Shown here: positions 28,944 through 36,830 of the stretch, piece by piece
Position numbering within the stretch: the first letter of the stretch is position 1
Layout of the letters: the number at the start of each line of letters is the position of its first letter
Assembly (NCBI GenBank): GCA_001612575.1
Contig: LJRV01000165.1
Span: 1-64,000, forward strand
Length of the DNA stretch: 64,000 nt
Source of the DNA: Streptobacillus notomytis
GTDB lineage: Bacteria > Fusobacteriota > Fusobacteriia > Fusobacteriales > Leptotrichiaceae
Direction of reading: 5' to 3'
Notes under the pieces: generated by a model
The model's database searches: none
Told to the model about the DNA's origin: nothing
Seen by the model: only the letters and a program-made list of their open reading frames with translations
Made by a program: the position numbers and the translations under genes

Positions 28944-29412
28944 TTTTCTTTGTATCCATCCTTTTAATGATGGAAATGGAAGAATGAGCCGTTTGCTAAC
29001 CACTCTTTTACTTTATAGACAAGGATATGTTGTTGGGAAATATATAAGTTTAGAAAGTAAGATAGAAAAAAATAAAGAAAGTTATTACTTAGCACTAGAA
29101 AAAAGTGGTATAGGTTGGCATGAAAGTGAAGAGGATAAATTGTCGTTTATAAAATATATACTTAGAACTATATTAGCAGCGTATATTGATTTTGAAGAAA
29201 GAACTGATTATGTAGATGAAAAAATCCCTACAATTTATCTTGTAAGAAATGCAGTTAATAGTAAGTTAGGTAAATTTACCAAAAACGATATAATGGAATT
29301 AGTTCCTAAAGTAGGTAAGTCTACAATTGAAAATATGCTTAAGAATTTAATAGAAGAAGGCTATATTAAAAGACATGGTAAAGGAAAAGCAACTTTTTAT
29401 GTAAAAAATTAA
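28909..29412 (+). pseudogene. Fic-domain protein, C-terminal half only
   Basis: Fic proteins transfer AMP or related groups to target proteins. The open frame from 28909 reads DSLLLIPIFIHDFLCIHPFN and continues DGNGRMSRLL. It therefore keeps the complete active-site motif H-P-F-x-D-G-N-G-R. A helical region and a C-terminal winged-helix-like end follow (TKNDIMELVPKVGKSTIENM). The whole N-terminal half, including any inhibitory helix, is missing: the sequence is fused to the autotransporter stub. The first ATG (28984) lies within the motif, so no intact enzyme can be made. It is a 3' gene stub. Confidence 0.8.
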
Positions 29413-29416
29413 AGAA

Positions 29417-29445
29417 AGCATCTACTTAAAAGTAGGTGCTTTTTA
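29417..29445 (+). terminator. Terminator after the Fic remnant
   Basis: AGCATCTACTT (29417-29427) pairs with AAGTAGGTGCT (29430-29440) with one G-U, followed by TTTT. Confidence 0.8.
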
Positions 29446-29563
29446 TATATTAAAAGTCAGATAGGATAACAATAAAAGTACAGTTGTATATGAAATTAAA
29501 ACAAGATTATATACTGTAAAGTTATTTCATTTGATATTTGTGTAATAGTATATACATTAATTA

Positions 29564-29592
29564 TTGATTTTTTATATTAAATTTGATAGAAT
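29564..29592 (+). promoter_or_regulatory. fba promoter
   Basis: TTGATT (29564-29569), 17 bp, TAGAAT (29587-29592), about 39 bp before the ATG; AGGAGGAG is the ribosome site. The rest of 29446-29563 shows nothing else. Confidence 0.6.
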
Positions 29593-29631
29593 TTAAATGT
29601 ATGAAAAAATAAAGTTCTAGGAGGAGTAAAA

Positions 29632-30618
29632 ATGAAGTATAATTACAAAGACTTAGGTTTAGTAAATACTAAAGAAATGTTTGAAAAAGCAAATAAAGAA
29701 GGGTATTCAGTGCCAGCATTTAATTTTAATAATTTAGAACAATTACAAGCTATTGTAGAAGCTTGCGTTGAAATGGGATCACCTGTAATCTTACAAGTAT
29801 CTACAGGAGCTAGAAAATACATAGGAAAAGAAATGTTACCATTCTTAGCTAAAGCAGCTACAGCATATGTTAAAGCTTCAGGATCAGATATACCAATAGC
29901 ATTACACTTAGATCATGGACCAAGCTTTGAGGCTTGTAAAGATTGTATAGAATACGGGTTCTCATCAGTAATGATAGATGCATCTCATTATTCATTTGAT
30001 GAAAATATTGAATTATCTAAATCAGTTGCAGACTTTGCTCATCAACATAACGTAACTGTAGAAGCGGAACTTGGAGTACTTGCTGGAGTTGAAGATGATG
30101 TAGTTGCTGAACATACTATTTATACTCAACCAGATGAAGTTGAAGAATTTGTTAATAGAACAGGAGTAGATTCATTAGCAATAGCTATAGGAACTTCTCA
30201 TGGAGCTCATAAATTCAAACCAGGAGATGACCCTAAAATTCGTTTAGACATACTTAAAGAAATTGAAGAAAGAATACCTGGATTCCCTATAGTATTACAT
30301 GGTTCATCTTCAGTACCTAAACAATTTGTTGATAAAATAATTCAATATGGTGGAACTATGAAAGATGCTATAGGTATACCTGATGAACAATTATTGTTAT
30401 CTTCTAAATCAGCAGTAGCTAAAATAAATGTAGATACAGATGGAAGATTAGCATTTACTGCAGGAGTAAGAGAAGTTCTTACAAACAACCCAGGAGAATT
30501 TGACCCTAGAAAATATACTGGAAAAGCAAAAGAATATATGAAAGAATATTACAAATCTAAAATAGTTGATGTATTTGGATCACAAGATGCATATAAAAGA
30601 GGAGTAGAAGTTAAATAA
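29632..30618 (+). CDS. fba: Class II fructose-bisphosphate aldolase
   Basis: This zinc enzyme splits fructose-1,6-bisphosphate into DHAP and glyceraldehyde-3-phosphate in glycolysis. The 328-residue TIM barrel has VPAFNFNNLEQLQAIVEA and the zinc-ligand region IALHLDHGPSFEACKDCI. It also has SVMIDASHYSFDENI, TVEAELGVLAGVEDDV, AIGTSHGAHKF with a zinc His, and PIVLHGSSSVPKQFV. It has its own promoter and terminator. Confidence 0.97.
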   Translation: MKYNYKDLGLVNTKEMFEKANKEGYSVPAFNFNNLEQLQAIVEACVEMGSPVILQVSTGARKYIGKEMLPFLAKAATAYVKASGSDIPIALHLDHGPSFEACKDCIEYGFSSVMIDASHYSFDENIELSKSVADFAHQHNVTVEAELGVLAGVEDDVVAEHTIYTQPDEVEEFVNRTGVDSLAIAIGTSHGAHKFKPGDDPKIRLDILKEIEERIPGFPIVLHGSSSVPKQFVDKIIQYGGTMKDAIGIPDEQLLLSSKSAVAKINVDTDGRLAFTAGVREVLTNNPGEFDPRKYTGKAKEYMKEYYKSKIVDVFGSQDAYKRGVEVK

Positions 30619-30626
30619 TAATAGTT

Positions 30627-30663
30627 AAAAGCCTTGTTTCTAAATAGTTGGAATAAGGCTTTT
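30627..30663 (+). terminator. fba terminator
   Basis: AAAAGCCTT (30627-30635) and AAGGCTTTT (30655-30663) pair; the stem extends with TTTC/GAAT around a 10-nt loop. Confidence 0.8.
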
Positions 30664-30686
30664 ACATATATATTAAGGAGGATATT

Positions 30687-31181
30687 ATGTTTGGTAGAAT
30701 GACAGATTTAGAGATGGCAAAAATCATTTTGAAAGGATTAGGAAAAAAAGAAAACATAGATTCATTAGAAAGTTGTTTTACAAGACTTAGGGTGGGAGTT
30801 AAAAATTTAGATAAAGTTAATATGGAAGTATTAAAAGAATCTGGAGCAATTGATGTAGTAATTGTAGATGAAAATAATTTACAGGTAGTAATGGGACCTA
30901 AAGCCCCTAAGATACTTGAGATTATAAACAACAATGAAGCTCAAAATTTAGATGAAGAATCTAAAATTATAGAAGCATTAGGAAAAAAAGAAAATATAGA
31001 TTCATTAGAAAGCTGTTTTACAAGACTTAGAGTAGGGGTTAAAAATTTAGACAAGGTTAATAATAAAGCTTTAAAAGGATTAGGGGCATTAGATGTAATA
31101 GTTATTGATGAAAATAATGTACAAGTAGTAATGGGACCTAAAGCACCAAAAATTTTAGAAGATCTAAAAAAATTAATATAG
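30687..31181 (+). CDS. Protein of two tandem PTS EIIB (glucose-type) domains
   Basis: Each half of this 164-residue protein is a PTS EIIB domain of the glucose/GlcNAc family: LGKKENIDSLESCFTRLRVG at about 18-37 and again at about 98-117. Each contains the phospho-acceptor Cys in SCFTRLRV, and each ends VVMGPKAPKILE. The halves are 240 bp apart and nearly identical in DNA, so the duplication is recent. No EIIC membrane domain or EIIA is encoded nearby. The ROK kinase gene starts 8 bp later. It may be a phosphate carrier or sensor for a PTS encoded elsewhere, or a regulatory relic. Confidence 0.85.
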   Translation: MFGRMTDLEMAKIILKGLGKKENIDSLESCFTRLRVGVKNLDKVNMEVLKESGAIDVVIVDENNLQVVMGPKAPKILEIINNNEAQNLDEESKIIEALGKKENIDSLESCFTRLRVGVKNLDKVNNKALKGLGALDVIVIDENNVQVVMGPKAPKILEDLKKLI

Positions 31182-31189
31182 GTGATAAT

Positions 31190-32152
31190 ATGAAATACTT
31201 TGTTGGAGTAGATTTAGGTGGCACTAATGTTAAAATAGGGATATTAGATTTAGGATATAATATACTTATAGAAGAAAGTGTTAAAACTGAGTCAAAAAGA
31301 GGACCTGAAGATACATTTACTAGAATTTGGGATAAGATACAAGAATTATTTACAAAAATATCAGCAGATATATCAAAACTTGAAGGAATAGGATTGGGAA
31401 TACCTGGACCTGTAGTAGATAGGGCTATAGTTAAAATAGCAGCTAATTTTTCATGGGGTAATGATTTTAATGCTAAGGAGTTATTTGAAAGAATTTCAGG
31501 TAAGAGAGTAATAGTAGAAAATGACGTAAGAGCAATAGCATTAGGAGAAAATCTATTTGGTGCAAGTAAGGGTTATAAAAATAGTATAATTTTACCTATA
31601 GGAACAGGTATAGCAGCAGGTATGATAATAAATGGGCAATTAATATCAGGAAATGATGGAGCTGCTGGAGAAATAGGTCATATTTCAGTTGATTTAAATG
31701 GAGATAAATGTGGTTGTGGATTAACAGGGTGTTTAGAATTATTTACATCAGCTAGAGGTATAGTAAGACAAGGAATTAAGATATTAAAACAAGAACAAAA
31801 AGGCTTGCTTTATGAAACTTTTAAAGATAACTTTGAAAAACTTGAAGCATTTCATATTTTCGATAATGCAAGAAGAGGAGATGAAGTTGCTGAGATTATA
31901 GTTGATAATTTTTGTAATAAGTTAGCCTATGGTATAGGAGTATTAATTAATTTAGTTAATCCTGAAATAATAGTTATTGCAGGAGGGCTTGCTAAATCTT
32001 CAGATCTAATTATATCAGGAATAAAAAAACATTTACCTAAATATGCTTTAAATATGAGTATTAATATACCTATAGTTAAAAGCAATTTATTAGATTCAGC
32101 TGGAGTAAAAGGAGCTGCATCTTTGATTATGAACAAAAATAAGGAGAATTAA
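31190..32152 (+). CDS. ROK-family sugar kinase (probable glucokinase)
   Basis: ROK kinases phosphorylate free hexoses with ATP. The 320-residue protein has the phosphate-1 motif GVDLGGTNVKIGI, LGIPGPVVD, the catalytic ENDVRAIALGE, PIGTGIAAGMII, the zinc site CGCGLTGCLE (C-x-C-x4-C pattern), and AGGLAKSSDLI in the adenosine region. Glucokinase is the default call; another hexose is possible. It lies between the EIIB protein and two small secreted proteins, which start 2 bp and 497 bp later. Confidence 0.88.
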   Translation: MKYFVGVDLGGTNVKIGILDLGYNILIEESVKTESKRGPEDTFTRIWDKIQELFTKISADISKLEGIGLGIPGPVVDRAIVKIAANFSWGNDFNAKELFERISGKRVIVENDVRAIALGENLFGASKGYKNSIILPIGTGIAAGMIINGQLISGNDGAAGEIGHISVDLNGDKCGCGLTGCLELFTSARGIVRQGIKILKQEQKGLLYETFKDNFEKLEAFHIFDNARRGDEVAEIIVDNFCNKLAYGIGVLINLVNPEIIVIAGGLAKSSDLIISGIKKHLPKYALNMSINIPIVKSNLLDSAGVKGAASLIMNKNKEN

Positions 32153-32153
32153 A

Positions 32154-32639
32154 ATGAAAAAAACATTATTGGCACTAGCTATAGTATTATCTGCAATTAC
32201 ATTTAGTGTGGAAGCAAAGTATAAATTAGCTGAGGTAGAGCAATCAATTATTCAAGCAGAACTTACAAAAATAGCAGAAAAAGGAACATTAGATTTAATA
32301 TATGCTGATTTTAATAATCATGTAGCAGATTTAATTAAAAATGAAAAAAGTAAAAATTCTAAATATGATGAGACTAAATTTGAAAATAAAAAGAACCTAT
32401 ATATTTTAGGATTAAAACACATTTTTGCACAAATAGGTTATGAATCTAATTTTGTTATTAAAGAATTAAATGGAAATAAGGCAGAATTTAAATATTATGT
32501 TGATAAAACAATAAATTCAAAAGATGCATATTATTTAGACAAGGCTGTTGTAGAAATATTAAACAATCTTTATCAAAAACCAACAGAAATTACATTTAAG
32601 CTATATACTGATGTGAAATTAACAAAAGAGAAAAAATAA
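32154..32639 (+). CDS. Small secreted protein of unknown function
   Basis: I do not recognise this 161-residue protein. It has a clear signal peptide (KKTLLALAIVLSAITFSVEA). The mature part is about 140 charged residues, mostly helical and then beta-like near the end (NFVIKELNGNKAEFKYYVDK), reminiscent of small periplasmic proteins with a cystatin-like or NTF2-like fold. It begins 2 bp after the ROK kinase gene and so is likely translated from the same mRNA. There are no cysteines. Confidence 0.7.
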   Translation: MKKTLLALAIVLSAITFSVEAKYKLAEVEQSIIQAELTKIAEKGTLDLIYADFNNHVADLIKNEKSKNSKYDETKFENKKNLYILGLKHIFAQIGYESNFVIKELNGNKAEFKYYVDKTINSKDAYYLDKAVVEILNNLYQKPTEITFKLYTDVKLTKEKK

Positions 32640-32648
32640 GGGATTTTT

Positions 32649-33083
32649 ATGAAAAAGATAGTTATAGCTATTATGTTACTATTATCTTTTAATTCTTTTT
32701 CTATGATAGATAAAGAAGAGGGATTAGCGGAATTGAAAAAAATAAAAAAAGAGTTAATTAAAAAATATAAAGAGGTAATGAATATAGATTTTAGTGATAA
32801 AAGTGAGAAAAGTACAAATCAATTAAGAATATTTAATGAAACCCTTTATCTCAAGTTTTTTTCAAAATATGTATTTGATATTGCTGATGTTAAAATTTAC
32901 TCTTCTAAAAATGTAAATAATTTAGTAATATTTGCTGATAGTCCTATAGAAAAAGATGATTTTGATAATATATATAGTATCGTAGCTGAAGAAGAAAGTG
33001 ATAAAAGATTAAAATTACTACAAGTCCCAAGTAGTAGTACTAAAAATACAATAATACAAGAGAAATCTTCTGGAAGGGATTAA
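32649..33083 (+). CDS. Small secreted protein of unknown function
   Basis: The 144-residue product has a signal peptide ([17 protein letters not shown]) and a charged mature part with a helical start ([20 protein letters not shown]) and a polar end. I see no family motif. It lies between another small secreted protein (9 bp upstream) and pyrG (1 bp downstream), so pyrG may depend on this transcript. Confidence 0.65.
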   Translation: MKKIVIAIMLLLSFNSFSMIDKEEGLAELKKIKKELIKKYKEVMNIDFSDKSEKSTNQLRIFNETLYLKFFSKYVFDIADVKIYSSKNVNNLVIFADSPIEKDDFDNIYSIVAEEESDKRLKLLQVPSSSTKNTIIQEKSSGRD

Positions 33084-33084
33084 A

Positions 33085-34680
33085 ATGATTAAGTATATAT
33101 TTGTTACAGGAGGGGTAGTTTCTTCTCTAGGAAAAGGAATTACTGCCGCATCTTTAGGGAGATTATTAAAAGAAAGAGGATATAAGGTAACTATTCAAAA
33201 ATTTGATCCTTATTTAAATGTAGATCCTGGTACTATGAGTCCGTATCAACATGGTGAAGTTTTTGTTACAGCAGACGGAGCTGAAACAGATTTAGATTTA
33301 GGGCATTATGAAAGATTTATAAATGAAGAACTTACTAAGTATAATAATGTAACTAGTGGTAAAATAATGTCGACAATAATTAATAAAGAAAGAAAAGGCG
33401 ACTATCTTGGAGGAACAGTTCAAGTAATACCACATGTTACTAATGAGATCAAGAAAAAAATTATGCAGGCTGGTAAAGCATCTAATTCAGATATAGTAAT
33501 AACTGAAATTGGTGGAACTATAGGAGATATAGAATCAAATCCATTTATAGAGGCTATAAGACAATTTAAAAAAGATGTTGGAAGAGAAAATGTAACATAT
33601 ATACATGTAACATTACTTCCATATTTAAAGGCTGCAGGAGAATTAAAAACTAAACCTACACAACAAAGCGTTAAGATGTTGCAAGGTCTTGGAGTTAATC
33701 CCGACATTATAATCCTTAGAAGTGAACACCCAGTAGATAAAAATATTAAATCTAAAGTTTCTTTATTCTGTGATGTAGATGAAAGCTCAGTAATTGAAGC
33801 TTTAGATGCTAATAACCTATATGAAATTCCTATACATATGGAAGAATTAGGTCTTGCAGATGAAGTATGTAAAAAATTAAATTTAGAAAATATTAAACCT
33901 AATCTTGAAAAATGGAAAAAAATGGTAAATAAATTCATGAATCCTAAACATGAAATTAAAGTAGCAGTAGTAGGTAAATATGTTGAATTAAAGGATGCAT
34001 ATATTAGTATAAATGAATCTATAGAACATGCAGGATTCCATTATGACACTAAAGTTAAAATAGATTATTTAAAAGCAGAAGAGTTTGATTTAACAGAATT
34101 AAAAGAATATGACGGTATTTTAGTTCCAGGAGGATTTGGTGGACGTGGAATTGAAGGTAAAATTAATACTGTAAGATTTGCAAGAGAAAATAAGATACCT
34201 TTTTTTGGTATTTGTTTAGGTATGCAAATGGCAACTATAGAGTTTGCAAGAAATGTATTGGGAATGAAAGATGCAAATTCTACAGAATTTGATGAAAATA
34301 CTTCAAATCCTGTTATTAGTTTAATTGAAGAACAAGGAGATGTTGAAAACTTAGGTGGAACTATGAGACTTGGAGCATATCCTTGTAAATTAGATCCTAA
34401 TAGTAAAGTATATGCCCTATATGGACAATCTGAAGTATTAGAAAGACATAGACATAGATATGAGTTTAATCAAAGATATATAGAAGAATTTGAAAAACAT
34501 GGTTTCAAGATAGTAGGAAAATCACCTGATGGAAATTATGTAGAAATAATTGAAATAGAAAATCATCCATTCTTTGTAGCTGCTCAATTCCATCCAGAAT
34601 TTATGAGTAGACCAAATAAACCGCATTCTTTATTTAAAGGGTGGATAAAGGCAATTTTAGATAAGAAAAACATTAAATAG
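33085..34680 (+). CDS. pyrG: CTP synthase
   Basis: CTP synthase aminates UTP to CTP using glutamine. The 531-residue protein has the amidoligase domain ([53 protein letters not shown]) and a C-terminal class I glutaminase domain. The glutaminase keeps [13 protein letters not shown], the nucleophile Cys in [11 protein letters not shown], and the HPE near the end (AAQFHPEF). All catalytic residues I can identify are present. A terminator follows. Confidence 0.98.
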   Translation: MIKYIFVTGGVVSSLGKGITAASLGRLLKERGYKVTIQKFDPYLNVDPGTMSPYQHGEVFVTADGAETDLDLGHYERFINEELTKYNNVTSGKIMSTIINKERKGDYLGGTVQVIPHVTNEIKKKIMQAGKASNSDIVITEIGGTIGDIESNPFIEAIRQFKKDVGRENVTYIHVTLLPYLKAAGELKTKPTQQSVKMLQGLGVNPDIIILRSEHPVDKNIKSKVSLFCDVDESSVIEALDANNLYEIPIHMEELGLADEVCKKLNLENIKPNLEKWKKMVNKFMNPKHEIKVAVVGKYVELKDAYISINESIEHAGFHYDTKVKIDYLKAEEFDLTELKEYDGILVPGGFGGRGIEGKINTVRFARENKIPFFGICLGMQMATIEFARNVLGMKDANSTEFDENTSNPVISLIEEQGDVENLGGTMRLGAYPCKLDPNSKVYALYGQSEVLERHRHRYEFNQRYIEEFEKHGFKIVGKSPDGNYVEIIEIENHPFFVAAQFHPEFMSRPNKPHSLFKGWIKAILDKKNIK

Positions 34681-34683
34681 AGT

Positions 34684-34710
34684 AATGCAGGGAAACCTGC
34701 ATTCTTTTTA
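34684..34710 (+). terminator. pyrG terminator
   Basis: AATGCAGG (34684-34691), GAAA loop, CCTGCATT (34696-34703), then CTTTTT. Confidence 0.9.
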
Positions 34711-34724
34711 AAAAGGGGAAAGTA

Positions 34725-34928
34725 ATGGAAATAAAGATAAATACAGAATATATTAAGTTAGATCAACTACTTAAGTATGCAAATTTAGTTGAAAATGGGG
34801 GTAGTGCAAAAGAGATGATACTTGCTGGGCGTGTATTAGTAGATAATGAGGTTGAGCTTAGAAGAGGTAGAAAAATATATAGAGGTATGATAGTTGAATT
34901 TGAAGGAGAAAGAGTAGAAATTAAATGA
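34725..34928 (+). CDS. yaaA: S4-domain RNA-binding protein YaaA
   Basis: The 67-residue protein is a single S4 domain: YIKLDQLLKYANLVENGGSA, then KEMILAGRVLVDNEVELRRG and a basic end. It lies just before recF, the classic yaaA-recF order, and overlaps it by 4 bp (ATGA). dnaA, dnaN and gyrB, which often flank this pair, are not in the window. Its TGA stop is useful evidence that TGA terminates translation in this organism. Confidence 0.9.
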   Translation: MEIKINTEYIKLDQLLKYANLVENGGSAKEMILAGRVLVDNEVELRRGRKIYRGMIVEFEGERVEIK

Positions 34929-36001
34929 TAAAAGAAATATTTTTTTCAGGATTTAGAAATTTAATTGATAAGAGGATAAAATTATCTAGTGGATTTAACC
35001 TAATTTATGGTGAAAATGCACAGGGAAAAACATCTTTTATGGAAGCTATATATTTTGGAGCAACAGGTAGAAGCTTTAGGACTAAAAAGAATAATGAAAT
35101 GATAAAATATAGCAGTAGTGATGCTAAAATTTTTGTTAAATTAGATAATACATCAAATTATTCTATTAATCTTTTTAAAAATGAAAAAAAATACTTTAAA
35201 AATGGTGAAAAAATAAAATACGTGGAATATATTGGAGATATTTTAGCAGTTTCATTTATACCAGAAGATGTAGAATTAGTAATGGGTAACCCTTCTATTA
35301 GGAGGGGGTTTTTCAATTATGAAATTTCTCAAATTAATAAAGAATACCTTCATTTGATAGTAGATTATGAAAAAATACTTAAAGTAAGAAATAAGATGCT
35401 TAAAGAAAAAAATCATAAAGAAGAACTTTATTTAATATATAATGAAAAGTATATAGATATATGTGCAAGAATACTTAAAATTAGAAAAGAATACGTAGAT
35501 GAATTAAATAAATACCTAGATGTTAACTATAAAAAGCTATTTAATAGTGAACATGACTTTAAATTAATTTATGAAAACTTTTTAAGGTTAGAAGATGTTT
35601 CAGATATAGAAGAAACTAAAAAAATTATAGAAAAACTATTAAAAAGTAAAGAACTATATGACGTGCAAATGGGATATTCTAATTATGGTGTACATAAAGA
35701 TGAATATATTTTTGAATTAAATGGTAAGAATGCAAGACATTACTCTTCTCAGGGCGAAAAAAAATCTATAGTATTTATACTAAAAATATCTGAAATTGAA
35801 TTAATAGAAAAAAAGGAAAATAAAAAACCTATATTCTTAATGGATGATATTACTTCATTTTTTGATAATTTTAGAAAAAATCAAATTATACACTACTTCT
35901 TAGAAAAAGAAATACAATGTTTTTTAACTTCAACAGAAGATTTAAAGATAGTGGGTAAAAAATTTGATGTTGATGGGGGGATAATTAATGAGAAAGGTTA
36001 G
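34925..36001 (+). CDS. recF: DNA replication/repair protein RecF
   Basis: RecF is an SMC-like ATPase that helps load RecA at gaps. The 358-residue protein has FFSGFRNL at the start, Walker A YGENAQGKTSFMEAIYF, the region ISFIPEDVELVMGNPSIRR in the family form (AVSFIPEDVELV here), signature YSSQGEKKSIVF and Walker B IFLMDDITSFFD. It overlaps yaaA by 4 bp and the next gene by 14 bp. Confidence 0.95.
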   Translation: MIKEIFFSGFRNLIDKRIKLSSGFNLIYGENAQGKTSFMEAIYFGATGRSFRTKKNNEMIKYSSSDAKIFVKLDNTSNYSINLFKNEKKYFKNGEKIKYVEYIGDILAVSFIPEDVELVMGNPSIRRGFFNYEISQINKEYLHLIVDYEKILKVRNKMLKEKNHKEELYLIYNEKYIDICARILKIRKEYVDELNKYLDVNYKKLFNSEHDFKLIYENFLRLEDVSDIEETKKIIEKLLKSKELYDVQMGYSNYGVHKDEYIFELNGKNARHYSSQGEKKSIVFILKISEIELIEKKENKKPIFLMDDITSFFDNFRKNQIIHYFLEKEIQCFLTSTEDLKIVGKKFDVDGGIINEKG

Positions 36002-36830
36002 TAATATTGTACTAGAATTAAAAAAATTTTTTGGTTTTAATTATGATAAATTTGTTGATGATGCATTAATTAGTAATTGTAGTATATGTTCTATTAAAGA
36101 TGGGTATATAAATATATATGTAAATGATCCTAATGTTAAAATCTTTATTAATCAAATTAAGTATAATATATTATTAGAAGCCAGAAAATATGGGGAAATA
36201 ATTGATATTAGAATATTAGATGATAAAAAAAATATTGTTAATACTAGAAATATGAAAAGACAGATGATGAAAGAAAATACAGAATTTAATGATAATTTAG
36301 AATACATTGAAATTACTGAAGAAGAAAAAAATAAAATACTTGGAGATATTTCCAAAATATCATCAAGTGAAGAAGTAAAAAATCATCTATATGATATAGC
36401 TGAAATATATTTTAAAAAAGGAGCTGAAGTTAAAACTACTTGCCCTATTTGTAATATGGATAGAACTAGTCTAGTAGGAGATAAATGCTTATTATGTATA
36501 CAAGAAGAATTAGAATATATTAGGAAAGAAGCTTACTATAATCTAATAAAAAATCCATATATATTAAATAATTCTAAAATATATGTAGATGCCAGAAGAA
36601 AAATAGTAGAAGAAAAGGTGGATAAGATATTTAAATACCTTGATGATAAAAAAGAAAAAGCAGATATTAATATGATAAACCTGTTATTTATGGACTATGC
36701 TATATATAAAGTGGGAACTATGGATACAGAAATACAGTTTTTAGCAGCAGATGAATTAAGAAAAAAACTATTTCGTTATTACAAAAAAATAAATATTAAT
36801 ATACCTGCACTAGGAGAAAATAATGATTAA
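35988..36830 (+). CDS. DUF721/DciA-like protein with a zinc-ribbon-like motif
   Basis: The N-terminal region of about 80 residues fits the DUF721 domain of DciA-type helicase-loading proteins, which often follow recF. A CPIC...CLLC four-cysteine motif lies at about 149-166 and suggests a zinc ribbon, which standard DUF721 proteins lack. The remaining half is helical and charged. It overlaps recF by 14 bp and mfd by 8 bp, so a replication or repair role is likely by context. The DUF721 assignment is tentative. Confidence 0.6.
   Translation: MRKVSNIVLELKKFFGFNYDKFVDDALISNCSICSIKDGYINIYVNDPNVKIFINQIKYNILLEARKYGEIIDIRILDDKKNIVNTRNMKRQMMKENTEFNDNLEYIEITEEEKNKILGDISKISSSEEVKNHLYDIAEIYFKKGAEVKTTCPICNMDRTSLVGDKCLLCIQEELEYIRKEAYYNLIKNPYILNNSKIYVDARRKIVEEKVDKIFKYLDDKKEKADINMINLLFMDYAIYKVGTMDTEIQFLAADELRKKLFRYYKKININIPALGENND

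Noticed and set aside
28984..29412. Complete 142-residue Fic-related protein
   Set aside because: The open frame and homology begin 75 bp before the first ATG, so it is a truncated gene.
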